Shown here: one piece after another, positions 1 through 9,000 of the stretch | Layout of the letters: each line of letters begins with the position of its first letter | Numbering within the stretch: the first letter of the stretch is position 1 | NCBI GenBank assembly: GCA_949282305.1 | Contig: CASDPB010000128.1 | Location: 1-51,884 of the forward strand | Direction of reading: 5' to 3' | Source of the DNA: an uncultured Lentisphaeria bacterium | GTDB lineage: Bacteria > Verrucomicrobiota > Lentisphaeria > Victivallales > UBA1829 | Length of the DNA: 51,884 bases | Translations under genes and position numbers: made by a program | Notes under the pieces: model-generated | What the model was told of the DNA's origin: nothing | Database searches by the model: none | Seen by the model: only the letters and a program-made list of their open reading frames with translations

Positions 1-58
1 GACGACTCAACTCCAGAAGTCCCAGTTTCGGTTTAATGATTTTTGTCTCGAGATTCAT
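1..58 (-). CDS. IS481-family transposase, N-terminal fragment (continues beyond window)
   Basis: Nineteen codons are visible from an ATG at 58-56, preceded on the minus strand by the ribosome binding site AAAGGAAGATC. The peptide begins MNLETKIIKPKLGLLELSR. That closely matches the conserved start of IS481-family transposases (KIIKPKLGLLELAKQLGNVS in the family as I remember it). These are DDE transposases with an N-terminal helix-turn-helix. The catalytic core lies outside the window, so intactness cannot be judged. The match is from memory of the family, not a search. Confidence 0.65.
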   Translation of the reverse strand, partial: MNLETKIIKPKLGLLELSR

Positions 59-140
59 CTGATCTTCCTTTCTCTTTTTGATGCCCTCTTAAATATAGCA
101 TCTTTTTCTTGTTTTGTCAGATGAAGTCTTATCTTTTACA
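1..140 (-). mobile_element. End of an IS481-type insertion sequence (truncated by window edge)
   Basis: The element runs leftward out of the window. It contains the first codons of a transposase on the minus strand (start at 58) and ends, by inference, at position 140. Read on the plus strand, the outer end at 115-140 starts TGTCAGATGAAG and finishes CTTTTACA, which fits the TGT...ACA tips of IS481 elements. Without the other end I cannot prove the boundary or find a target duplication. Confidence rests mainly on the transposase N-terminus. Confidence 0.55.
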
Positions 141-196
141 GATCATATCGCCAAATTATTTCATGCAGAAAGCGTATTATATGCAAGCTAACTTAA

Positions 197-335
197 TTGC
201 CGATGCAATATATTTTTCACGTGTTTTCCGCTTATGCTGTTTCGGTGTCCGGCTGTGCAGGAAGCGGCAGTGCCGCTCCGTTCCTGTCCCGGAACACAGA
301 AAAAATGTTGCAATTGCAACAAAATGGATTATATT
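197..335 (+). promoter_or_regulatory. Promoter of the HlyD-DUF2955-MarR operon with two TTGC-N4-GCAA operator sites
   Basis: A sigma-70 style promoter is visible as TTGCAA (308-313), a 16-bp spacer and TATATT (330-335). The -35 box lies inside a perfect 16-bp palindrome, TGTTGCAATTGCAACA (306-321). A second copy of the core TTGC-N4-GCAA occurs at 197-208 (TTGCCGATGCAA). The palindrome over the -35 box fits repression by the MarR-family protein encoded as the last gene of the operon; that is inference. Confidence 0.6.
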
Positions 336-377
336 ACCGCTTCCTGAAATGTCAAGATAGTGTGGAGAATGAATCGC

Positions 378-1445
378 ATGAAGATGAAGCTGTCGCTGAG
401 ATGGATTTATTTGATCCTTCTGATTCTTTTCGTTGTCGTCTTTGCCGTGGCTGTCAGTATGTCGTATCATGTGCCATATTCCGGGCGCGCTTATGTTGAA
501 TGCGGAATGGCGCCGGTCTACAGCAAGGTTGCGGGGGAGATAGAGGAGATTTACCGCAAGGACGGAGATCACGTTGAAAAAGGGGATCCTCTGTTCAAGA
601 TTGACGATCGCAATTATCGCGCGGAAGTGGAACGTCTGGAGGCATCCTATGAGACGACCTGGAACCGGCTTGCCGCTCTGGATCTTCAGATCGGGGAGGA
701 GCAGGAGAACCGCGTCCGGCTGGAGAAGACCCTTCGGAAAAATACGATGGACTACAGACGTGACACGCAGCTGCTGGCAAAGAAAATCATCTCGGTAAAG
801 GATTTTGAGACGACTCAGCTGAACTATGACATTGCGGTCCAGGAGCTTGCCGCGCTCAGGAGACACATCGAATCCCTTAAGCTGGAGCGGGGCGCACCGG
901 GAAAGGAGAACAGTGAGCTGAAAACACTGGCAGCTCAGCTGGAGATTGCCCGGAACAATCTCAGCGATACCGTAGTCCGCGCTCCGCTCTCCGACATCTT
1001 AAGCTGTCACCAGCTGTATCGCGGACAGACCATTGTCACCAATGAGAAATACTGCATCATTCATTGTCAGGATGACATCACCGTCAACGCAGATATGATG
1101 GAGAAAAGCGTCAGCCGGCTCCAACCCGGGCAGAATGCGCTGATTGTCTTTGACGCGCTGCCCGGGCGCATTTATCATGGCACGCTGAAGGGGATTGTCC
1201 GCGAGCTGCGTTCCGGATATGTGGCGCCGAATGAATTCCATCAGATAGAGGAAGACACCCGCTGGATCCGTTCTGTCGGCAGGAACCGCATTCAGCTGCG
1301 CCTGACGGAATCTCTTCCGCAGGGAATGTTCCTCGTGTCGGGCGCAAAAGCCGCGGTGACACTGCTCGACGAGCGGCATCCGCTGCTCAACTGGCTTGCA
1401 ATCCGCTGGATCAGGCTTATCAGCTTGTTGAACTATATCTATTAA
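378..1445 (+). CDS. HlyD/EmrA-type membrane fusion protein (efflux adaptor)
   Basis: A 355-residue periplasmic adaptor of a drug or aromatic-acid efflux pump. One N-terminal membrane anchor (about residues 7-27) is followed by a split lipoyl-like domain (PVYSKVAGEIEEI ... KDGDHVEKGDPLFKID), a long coiled-coil hairpin and a C-terminal beta-barrel. I chose the ATG at 378 because GGAG at 364-367 sits about ten bases upstream; earlier in-frame GTG (360) and ATG (369) codons have no suitably placed site. It is followed 16 bp later by a DUF2955 membrane protein and then a MarR gene, the usual layout of AaeAB/EmrAB-like pumps that lack an ABC ATPase. The substrate is unknown. Confidence 0.88.
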   Translation: MKMKLSLRWIYLILLILFVVVFAVAVSMSYHVPYSGRAYVECGMAPVYSKVAGEIEEIYRKDGDHVEKGDPLFKIDDRNYRAEVERLEASYETTWNRLAALDLQIGEEQENRVRLEKTLRKNTMDYRRDTQLLAKKIISVKDFETTQLNYDIAVQELAALRRHIESLKLERGAPGKENSELKTLAAQLEIARNNLSDTVVRAPLSDILSCHQLYRGQTIVTNEKYCIIHCQDDITVNADMMEKSVSRLQPGQNALIVFDALPGRIYHGTLKGIVRELRSGYVAPNEFHQIEEDTRWIRSVGRNRIQLRLTESLPQGMFLVSGAKAAVTLLDERHPLLNWLAIRWIRLISLLNYIY

Positions 1446-1461
1446 ACGGAGAACGGAAGAC

Positions 1462-2595
1462 ATGCTGCATTATGACAGGGAGATGCAGAAATTTCTGCGG
1501 GACAAGTTCCGCAGGATGCTGCTTGCCGCCGTGGTCGGCGTGCTGCTGGCGCACTGGCTTCCGTTTACGGCGAGCCCCGCTTTCATCGGCGTGTATCCGA
1601 CCCTGATCCTGATGTCGCTGGATCATTTTTCCCTGTGGGCGCTCCTGAAACGCTGTCTGTTCCTTCTGATCGGGATGATTATCGGATCCATTGCATTTGA
1701 GCTGTTTGCGAATCTTCCCTTTCTGGCGGTGTTCATCACATACGCCCTTTTCATCGGGGTATTGAAAATGTTTGCCGTCCGGAAAGAGGTGGCGAACTCC
1801 TTCTGTTTCCTGTTTACTTATTCCATGGGATTCATCTACAGCAGTTATCCGGATTCTGTGATGGAGCTGTCGATCTGCCAGGACTACCTGATTCAGTTTT
1901 TCCTGCTTTTTTTCTTTGTCTGGGGATGTTATGCGCTGTTTCCTTCGGAAAAGCCGCCGCCGTTTCGCAGCCGGGCGCTGCCGCCGGAAGTTGTAATTCA
2001 GGATGCCGAACTTGCCCTCTACGCCCTGATCTGGCTGGGGATCTGGCTTGTTTTTCTGCTTTTCGAGTGGCACTTCGCTCTTTTTGCCTTCCTCAGTTTT
2101 GTAGGGGCGTTCCGTTTTTTCGAGCGGCGGACCATGAAGAGAATTGCAGGAGAAAACATATTTGCACATGTTCTGTGCTGTACGGTATCATCTCTGTTCA
2201 GTCTGTTGATGCTGGGACTTCTGGATCATGTCCTGCTCCTGATTCTGGGGCTTCTGCTGCTTTTGATTCCTTTTGTCCGATTTGCCGTCTGTCCGCCGTG
2301 CGAAGAAGTCAGATACCGCAGTGCAACCATGCTTTCCGGTATTCTGGTTCCGCTGGTGCTGTATCTGTCGCCGGACCATGCCGCCGTTTACCAGAGCATG
2401 TTGCGCGCGATGCTGATTGTCTCTCTGATGCTGATTTTATGGATTGTGGTTGAATATTTGTATTATGGCGGTAATGTAATCAGGAAAATGAAGGATCATG
2501 CGCCGCCTTTGGGAAGAGGGCGCTTTCTGATTCGCAGCCATTGGGACTGGAAAAAACATTTTCCGCGGAAAGGGCGGGGGATTTTCAATGCATAA
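1462..2595 (+). CDS. DUF2955/FUSC-like inner membrane efflux protein
   Basis: A 377-residue polytopic membrane protein with roughly ten hydrophobic segments in two blocks (about residues 17-145 and 180-345), separated by a proline-rich cytoplasmic link (SEKPPPFRSRALPPE). Its size, two-block topology and position directly after an HlyD adaptor match the DUF2955/FUSC-like partners of such adaptors, which are believed to export organic acids or toxic small molecules by secondary transport. Start ATG has GGAGAACGGAAG upstream. The last codons overlap the start of the MarR gene by 8 bp, implying translational coupling. The DUF2955 assignment is from overall pattern, not from a motif I can point to. 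Confidence 0.72.
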   Translation: MLHYDREMQKFLRDKFRRMLLAAVVGVLLAHWLPFTASPAFIGVYPTLILMSLDHFSLWALLKRCLFLLIGMIIGSIAFELFANLPFLAVFITYALFIGVLKMFAVRKEVANSFCFLFTYSMGFIYSSYPDSVMELSICQDYLIQFFLLFFFVWGCYALFPSEKPPPFRSRALPPEVVIQDAELALYALIWLGIWLVFLLFEWHFALFAFLSFVGAFRFFERRTMKRIAGENIFAHVLCCTVSSLFSLLMLGLLDHVLLLILGLLLLLIPFVRFAVCPPCEEVRYRSATMLSGILVPLVLYLSPDHAAVYQSMLRAMLIVSLMLILWIVVEYLYYGGNVIRKMKDHAPPLGRGRFLIRSHWDWKKHFPRKGRGIFNA

Positions 2596-3055
2596 GACGA
2601 ATATGTTGACGAGGCTGGTTTCCGCGGTTTACCGTCACCAGCTCGCATATCTGTGCCGCAAATTGACTCCATACAATATCGGGGGCGGTTCCTACATTTT
2701 TCTGGTTTATATCCATGAATACCCCGGCATTACACAGATGGAACTGAGTTCGCTTCTCATGATCGACCGGGCGACGGTCAGCAAAATGCTGGCTCATCTT
2801 GAAAAAGAGGGACTGATCCGGCGGTTCCCGAATCCCGAAGACGGCCGTGCCGTGCTTCTGGAAATCACTGCCCGGGGGGAGGAACTCAGCAAACATCTGT
2901 TCGAGATCATGGAAAATTACCGCTCCCTGGCGCTGGACGGTATTTCTCCGGAGGATTACAGGGTTGCCATCACCGTTCTGGAAAAGGTGCTTGCCAATAT
3001 CCGGAAGCATACCCATGAAAAGGAAAAGCGGAAAGCCACCCTTCGGAAAAACTGA
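2588..3055 (+). CDS. MarR-family transcriptional regulator
   Basis: A 155-residue winged-helix repressor. The recognition segment is visible as ITQMELSSLLMIDRATVSKM followed by the wing (KEGLIRRFPNPEDGRAVLLEITARG), the hallmark MarR layout with flanking helices for dimerisation. The gene begins inside the end of the membrane-protein gene, so it is the third gene of the operon. MarR proteins commonly repress their own efflux operon and release DNA on binding a small phenolic or antibiotic ligand. The palindrome at 306-321 over the operon's -35 box is the obvious candidate operator. Confidence 0.9.
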   Translation: MHKTNMLTRLVSAVYRHQLAYLCRKLTPYNIGGGSYIFLVYIHEYPGITQMELSSLLMIDRATVSKMLAHLEKEGLIRRFPNPEDGRAVLLEITARGEELSKHLFEIMENYRSLALDGISPEDYRVAITVLEKVLANIRKHTHEKEKRKATLRKN

Positions 3056-3146
3056 TTTCAAGCCGCCGCGGCGGGTGAATACTCTGAACGGGCGTTGAAT
3101 GAACTGCTTTTCACGCGGAATGCGGGATATGAAGCTGAATGTTTGC

Positions 3147-4145
3147 CTACTTCTTCCGGATGCGTTCCGAGAAATCAGGAGGAATTTCGGAAAGTCCGTC
3201 CACTTTGGGGTTGACGTAGGAGCGCTGTTTCAGATGCTGAAAACTTTCATTCTTTTCCGCAACCAGCGTGCCGCTTTCAAAGGCGCGGAGGTCGGAATAG
3301 CCGTTGAACAGCAGACGCAGATCTCCGATAAAAGAGGGATTCAGTTCCTTGACTGATGGAATCAGGGCCGTCAGGCAGTTTTTCGTGATCGTGTTGTAGA
3401 ATTCGGGGTGCTCTTTCAGGCGGTTCATGCGGGACAGCAGACTGCGGAACAGAGTCTGCGCATCCTCCGCCGAAAGCGTGGTGCGATAGAGATAAACATC
3501 TTCGTGACGGTAATTCGTACGAAGCCCGATCAAATCTTCTTCCGTTCCGGCAATGAAGATCAGTTCAAACTGTTTGTAGAGCCCCGGCAACGCGCCGAAC
3601 TGGTCTTTCCTGTCCGTCCGCGTCTCAATGGAGAATGTGAGATGGCGCCTGTCATTGAATTCAAAGCTGAGCATGGAATGCGCAATGGCTTCCATCCCGT
3701 CCCAATGAACCACCATGTAGTCCATGTGGCGGATTGCCGCTATCTCATACTCCATGTCCAGATAACGGACATCGAAATCCGTTTCCGTCCGATAACGGAA
3801 ATCCCGGATATCATGGATTTTCACCCGGTCCGGAGTCAGGAACTCCGCGTAAGGAGGACGTGCGCAGGACGGATTCCAGTCCCGGTCATTGGACGGTGCC
3901 CGCAGGAGAAACTGGATCATGAGAACCAGGATCAGACCGAGAGACGCCGGAAGCAGATATTTCCGCTTCCAGAAATACGCCGTGCCTGCGAGAACGACGA
4001 AAAAAAGGACTGCCGGAATGCGCAGTGCATCCGGCAGTCCCAGGTAATAAACGGCTCCAGCCGCCCAGATTGCCGAGAAGAAGTAGACGCATGCGAAAAC
4101 AGCCCGCAATATCCGAAATCTCATTTTCGGCATATCATTGGACAT
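3147..4145 (-). CDS. DUF4105 (Lnb N-terminal domain-like) membrane-anchored protein
   Basis: A 332-residue protein with three hydrophobic segments in the first ~85 residues and a periplasmic DUF4105 domain thereafter. Conserved features include the NDRDW start of the domain, VKIHDIRDFRYRTETDF, a late histidine in EAIAHSMLSFEF, and FYNTITKNCLTALI with the conserved Asn-Cys. DUF4105 has a papain/NlpC-like fold pattern with a Cys and a His, but its reaction is not established, so I do not assign one. It lies 29 bp after a META-domain lipoprotein gene on the same strand and probably shares its transcript. Confidence 0.8.
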   Translation of the reverse strand: MSNDMPKMRFRILRAVFACVYFFSAIWAAGAVYYLGLPDALRIPAVLFFVVLAGTAYFWKRKYLLPASLGLILVLMIQFLLRAPSNDRDWNPSCARPPYAEFLTPDRVKIHDIRDFRYRTETDFDVRYLDMEYEIAAIRHMDYMVVHWDGMEAIAHSMLSFEFNDRRHLTFSIETRTDRKDQFGALPGLYKQFELIFIAGTEEDLIGLRTNYRHEDVYLYRTTLSAEDAQTLFRSLLSRMNRLKEHPEFYNTITKNCLTALIPSVKELNPSFIGDLRLLFNGYSDLRAFESGTLVAEKNESFQHLKQRSYVNPKVDGLSEIPPDFSERIRKK

Positions 4146-4174
4146 GTTGCACTTCTTCTCCCTATTACTTTCAG

Positions 4175-4828
4175 TTATTTCGTAGCCTTAACCCCGGTCA
4201 TGAAGACTGCGACAACGTCGGAACCGGACTTCAGCATCAGCTTCCCGTCTTTGACAACATAGGAATCCACTTTGGAAAGGACATTCAGGAAGAGATTTTC
4301 ATACTGCATCCCGGGACCAGCCATTCTTGTGGCTCCGAGTGCACCGACTTTGAATGTCCCTTTGGACTCGTCGATCGCCGCGGGACCGAAGTAACGGTTG
4401 ACTCCGGCGCACCCCGCAATCTGTTTCTTCTGCGGATCATAAATCAAGGTGATGTTTTTGGAGGGTTCCTCCCAGGACTTTTCCGCACCCTTCAGTGTAT
4501 TCAGCTCAAGAGTCCAGACGGAAGAAATGGTCGGCGCGATCTCCGACACTTTATTTTTCGTCTCTTTTCCGAGTTCTTCCTTCTTTGTCTCCACTGCCTT
4601 TTTCACGGATTCCTCCGTCTTTTTTACAGTCTTCTCCGCCTCTTTCTTTTCCGGCAGCTGCTTCGGACAGACCTTCTTTTCCTGTTCGGGCGTCACTGGA
4701 ACCGCCGGCGTTTCCGTTTCGGTCGGTTCACAGGGAAGGAAACAGGAACATCCATTCGTAAACACGGCGAGGGCAACAGAGAGAAAACCCATACTCAGTG
4801 TTGCGATCGTTGAACGTGTTTTTTTCAT
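4175..4828 (-). CDS. META/HslJ-domain lipoprotein
   Basis: A 217-residue predicted lipoprotein. The signal peptide ends in VFTNGC, with Cys27 as the lipidated residue. A Lys/Glu-rich coiled-coil-like linker (about residues 50-95) leads into a C-terminal META domain: WTLELNTLKG, NITLIYDPQKKQIAGCAGVNRYFG and the closing GDVVAVF-like strand. META domains occur in HslJ and related envelope or heat-stress proteins; their ligand is unknown. I chose the ATG at 4828 because GGAGGTAGAGGTT precedes it. It is the first gene of a two-gene leftward unit with the DUF4105 protein. Confidence 0.82.
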   Translation of the reverse strand: MKKTRSTIATLSMGFLSVALAVFTNGCSCFLPCEPTETETPAVPVTPEQEKKVCPKQLPEKKEAEKTVKKTEESVKKAVETKKEELGKETKNKVSEIAPTISSVWTLELNTLKGAEKSWEEPSKNITLIYDPQKKQIAGCAGVNRYFGPAAIDESKGTFKVGALGATRMAGPGMQYENLFLNVLSKVDSYVVKDGKLMLKSGSDVVAVFMTGVKATK

Positions 4829-4863
4829 AACCTCTACCTCCATTAATTTTTGAGTGGTCATTT

Positions 4864-4891
4864 ACAATACAGCCGGATGCCGATAGTTCAA
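4864..4891 (-). promoter_or_regulatory. Promoter of the META lipoprotein/DUF4105 unit
   Basis: On the minus strand TTGAAC (4891-4886), a 16-bp spacer and TATTGT (4869-4864) lie about 40 bp upstream of the chosen ATG. It is a reasonable sigma-70 match with no flanking palindrome. Confidence 0.45.
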
Positions 4892-4940
4892 GCTGAAAAA
4901 GGAAAAAACGACAGACTTTCTTTCAGGGAAGATGCCGCCC

Positions 4941-4974
4941 GGACCAAAAGACCCCGCACCGGGAAGGTGCGGGG
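4941..4974 (-). terminator. Rho-independent terminator of the mannosidase/LacI operon
   Basis: A perfect 9-bp stem CCCCGCACC/GGTGCGGGG with a GGGAA loop (4952-4974) is followed, in the leftward direction, by TCTTTT (4951-4946). It lies about 145 bp past the LacI stop codon, on the strand of that operon. Confidence 0.65.
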
Positions 4975-5118
4975 AACAACAAAGGAGAGAGTTGTCTATG
5001 AAGCATCATATCGGGTTTATGAGCTCCATGTTATCATAGACATGGGCGGAACGGAAAGGTTCTGCCGGAAAATCAATTTCATGAAAAATAATTTTGATTT
5101 TTCCGACTGCGTTTCACG

Positions 5119-6087
5119 TCAATGCCGTCTTCCCCGGATTTCCATGATTTCCGTGGGGGGGATCTCCATAAGGTGTTTTTCCGGCTGTTTCCCGCGGAGC
5201 ATATTGAGGATGACGTGTGCGCTTTTTCTGCCGATTTCCGGGAAGTCCTGAAGACAGAGAAAAATCTTGTCATAGAAATCCGGCGGATAGTTGTCCCACG
5301 GGTCGAACATTGCACCGATGTAACGTTCCGGCTGTCTGTCGGCAAGGAGCGACGGCACTTTGACCGGAGTCCACGGAGAGTCGGCGAACACAGCCAGCGT
5401 TTTGATTTTGTGGCGCGTGACAAGGGATTGAAGGCTGCCCGGATCATCCGTCCACGGGATGTTCCGTTCCGAAAGCAGACGGCTTTCCCACAGGAAGCGG
5501 GCGCGGCCTACCGTGTTGTATGCGGATTGAAAGAGGAATGCGCCGTCCGCCTTTTCCCGCATTACTTTGTCCACAAGCCCCCGGATGGAAAGTTCGACGT
5601 CCGTTGTGACCGCCGGATAACCGGTTGCCTCCAGCCAGCGGTCTATGAAGCAGACCGGCATTTTCAGCAGATTCAGGCGTGCAACCAGCTGCGGGGAAAA
5701 CAGGCGTTCCTCCGGGGGAATCATGACGGCTGCGTCGCAGATTTTCTGCTCAAGTTTGGAAATGCAGGTCGCCAGCGACTGCTTTGTTCCGCTGTGGAGC
5801 AGGATCATCAGCGTATAGTCTTTTTCGATCAGCACCTCATTCATGGCGGACGCCGGAATGGACTGGTGACGGCTTGCCAGTGAATCCATAATCAGCGCCA
5901 CGAGGCGTGTTTTCCCCGCGGCAAGATTGCGTGCCGCGAGATTCATGACATAACCCAGCTTGTCGGCTGTCCGCAGCACTCTTTGCCTTGTCTCCGGCGA
6001 AATGCGCGGATCATGGCGCAGAGCACGGGACACCGTTGAGGCATTGAGCCCTGTCAGCTTTGCTATATCATGAATCGTGACGCTCAT
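5119..6087 (-). CDS. LacI-family transcriptional regulator
   Basis: A 322-residue repressor. The N-terminal helix-turn-helix is explicit (VTIHDIAKLTGLNASTVSRAL, then the hinge region LGYVMNLAARNLAAGKT), followed by a periplasmic-binding-protein-like sensor. The start lies three bases after the stop of the alpha-mannosidase gene and has almost no ribosome binding site of its own, so translation is probably coupled. It very likely controls the mannosidase operon through the palindrome at 9199-9216, which is inference from position and sequence type. The inducer would be a mannoside or mannose derivative. Confidence 0.9.
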   Translation of the reverse strand: MSVTIHDIAKLTGLNASTVSRALRHDPRISPETRQRVLRTADKLGYVMNLAARNLAAGKTRLVALIMDSLASRHQSIPASAMNEVLIEKDYTLMILLHSGTKQSLATCISKLEQKICDAAVMIPPEERLFSPQLVARLNLLKMPVCFIDRWLEATGYPAVTTDVELSIRGLVDKVMREKADGAFLFQSAYNTVGRARFLWESRLLSERNIPWTDDPGSLQSLVTRHKIKTLAVFADSPWTPVKVPSLLADRQPERYIGAMFDPWDNYPPDFYDKIFLCLQDFPEIGRKSAHVILNMLRGKQPEKHLMEIPPTEIMEIRGRRH

Positions 6088-6090
6088 TCG

Positions 6091-9000
6091 TCAGCGTATT
6101 TTATAGGTTTTGATTTCAAACGGCTTCAGACTCAACGGATACCTGCCGTCTTTGCCTTTCTGCTCCGCGCCTTCCTCCCATTCGATGAGGTTGGTTTCGC
6201 AAAGCCGGGCATTTTTCTCGCGCAGGACAAGGACACCGTGTGAATTTTCTCCCTTCGTTTCGACAACGCGGACGACGAGGCAATTCTCCTTTTCCGCTTT
6301 TTTCACGACTTCCAGAGAGAGCCCTTCCGCCTCCAGACGACAGACCGGAGTCATTTTTTCCGCGCTGTATCCGGCAAAGACGAGAGGCGCGCGGTTGAGC
6401 GCCGCCGCTTCGGATTGAACCGTGGATTCCGCAAGACTGCCTGTGTGCGGCAGGAAGCTGTAGGTGAACTCATGATGTCCAAGATCGGCATCGAAGTCCG
6501 GATACTTCGGGGAACGGAGCAGGGCAAGATCAATGACGTTGCCCTTGACTTTGTAACCGTATTTGCAGTCGTTGAGGAGTGCCGCGCCGTAATGGGCTTC
6601 GGACAAATCCGCATAACGCTGCCCCGCGACTTCAAACATGGCGGCATCCCAGCTGGTATTGTCGTGAGTCGGGCGCCTGATTGCACCATACTGAATGTCA
6701 AATGTCGCTTCCTGTGCCCTGACATCGACCGGGAATGCAACCCGGAGAAGTTTTCTGGCTTCGTGCCATTCCACTGTCGTGACAAAGTCCAGCCGCTTGC
6801 TGTCATGCGTCAGGATGACCTTCTGGCACATGACGGAATCATCGTGGCGGTAGGAGAATTCCAGTCCGGAACAGATACCGCCGTCTGTTGTCCTGACCGC
6901 CTTTTCCGCCTGGAGAACTTCGATGAACTCCTTTTCATAATAGAGGTCAATATCCCATGCCTCATAGTCGTTGGGATGGTCGTGATACAGCGAGAAGATG
7001 TTGGCGGGGGCGGATAAGACTTCGCGTCCCGCCTCCTTGTCGAAGGCTTTCAGCAGAGTGCCGTTCCGGGAGAACTCATACCTGATTAGCTGGTTTTCGA
7101 GCACCAGGGAACGACCGGGCTTTTCTGTCTTTTCCTTGATTTTTCCGCCTTTGCGGAGTGTTGAAAACGAACTTCCCGGCAGGTTGACGGAGGCGAAGAT
7201 TCTGCCGTTCTCTGTCTGAGTCGCGATTTCTTTTCCTATTTCATCCAATACCCGGCAGGACGCCCATTTTTCCGGCAGTTCAACCAGTCCGCGGTAGTTG
7301 CAGGACAGCGTATTGACGAGCACCAGCGAATCCGCCTTTGCCCGGAACAGTTTTTTTGCCGTCTGCTCCAGCAGTTTCAGACAGGATTCGTGGATTTGCC
7401 CGTGTTCCTTTTCTGTGGTTTCATAAACCAGGCGGATTGAGGAACCCGGAATAATGTCATGGAACTGATTCAGGAGCAGCGTCTTCCAGTCGCGGTCAAG
7501 TTCCGCGGACGGATACTCTTTCAGCGGGAGATGCGATGCCAGGAATTCCACCGCGGTCAGCATCTGTTCGTTTTTCCTGTTCCACCGTTTGGTGCGCGCC
7601 TGAGTCGTCAGAGTGCCGCGATGGTATTCCAGATAGAGTTCTCCGTCCCATTTTGCCAGCTTGTCTTTCTGCTCTTCCAGTTCCCGGAAGAAATCATCCG
7701 CCCGTTTGCAGACGACTTTGGGAGAGAATTCCAGATTCTTCTGCCGTTCGAGGCGTTCCAGATGCTCCGGTGTCGGACCGCCGCCGCCGTCGCCGATCCC
7801 GAAGAGACATAAGAACTTGTCAAGAAAGCCATTTTCCTTGAAACGGTTTTGCGCGGGAAGCAGCCCGTTGGGCAGAACCTCGGAGTTGTAGGTGTTTTCC
7901 GGGGGGAAGTGGGTCAGGACTTCGGTGCCGTCGATGCCGATCCAGCGGAAGGTGTTGTGCGGGAAGGTGTTGATCTGGCTCCATGAGAGCTTCTGCGTCA
8001 GAAAGCTGTCGCAGCCCGCCCGCTTGATGATCTGAGGCATGGCGGCGGAGTAGCCGAATACATCCGGCAGCCAGAGATTTCTGACATCCACACCGAACTC
8101 TTCCATGAAGAAATTCTTGCCGTGGAGGAACTGCCGGACCATGGATTCGCCGCTGATGAGATTGCAGTCCGCCTCGACCCACATGCCGCCCTGAAGTTCC
8201 CAGCGTCCCGCCTTGACCTGCTTTTTGATTTTTGCGTAGAGCTCGGGATAGTGGTCTTTGACAAACTGGTAGAGCTGAGGCTGGGAGGCTCCGAAGATAT
8301 AATCCGGATACAGATCCATCAGGCGCAGCTGGTTTGCGAATGTGCGCGCCGCTTTCCGGACGGTTTCCCTTACGGGCCAGAGCCAGCCCACGTCAATGTG
8401 TGCGTGTCCCACGGCGTAGACGCTGAGTGCGGACGCCGCGGCGGGAAGCGCGAGAATTTCCTTGAGTTTTCCGCGCGCCCTGGAAGCGTTTTCCGGATTT
8501 TCATGATAGATGCAGACGGCGTCATTGAGTGCATGGAGAAGTTTCATGGCGCGATAGTCGTTTTCCGGAAGCGTGCAGAGTGTCTGATACAGGACTTCTA
8601 CATCGTTCTGGAGCTGCCACACTTCCCGGTTGAATACCGCCAGGCGCATGGTGCGTGCAATCCCTTCATAATGCCCATACGGATGCGGCGTGTCCAGACG
8701 CGGTTCCGTATCCAGCAGAACGCCGAACAGACAGTTGGCGGCGGCTTCAATCCACAAATCCAGTTTTTCGCCGCCTTTTGCCGCTTTCGGGAAGACATAC
8801 CGTTCTCTTATGAAAAGGTTGGAAAATACGGAGCCGGAGGAAAACGCGCAGACCGGAACACCCTTGCCGTCGAACAGCATCGACTCGCCGGAAAGATTGA
8901 GGTTGAGAGCGATTTCTCTGCCTTTCCATGATTTCGGGACAATCGCTTGCATACGGAACCACGCGCTGTCCCAGGTCTTTCCCCAGGATTCGCCTTCTTT

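Noticed and set aside
177-866. Long leftward open frame across the HlyD adaptor gene
   Set aside because: It mirrors the codons of the adaptor gene on the other strand, has no ribosome binding site and no recognisable protein pattern.
3063-3074. CCGCCGCGGCGG palindrome between the MarR and DUF4105 genes
   Set aside because: It has no loop and no T run, so it is not a usable terminator, and GC-rich dyads arise easily here.
4850-5251. Rightward 133-codon frame between the META and LacI genes
   Set aside because: It runs through the promoter at 4864-4891 and the terminator hairpin, and its sequence has no protein character.
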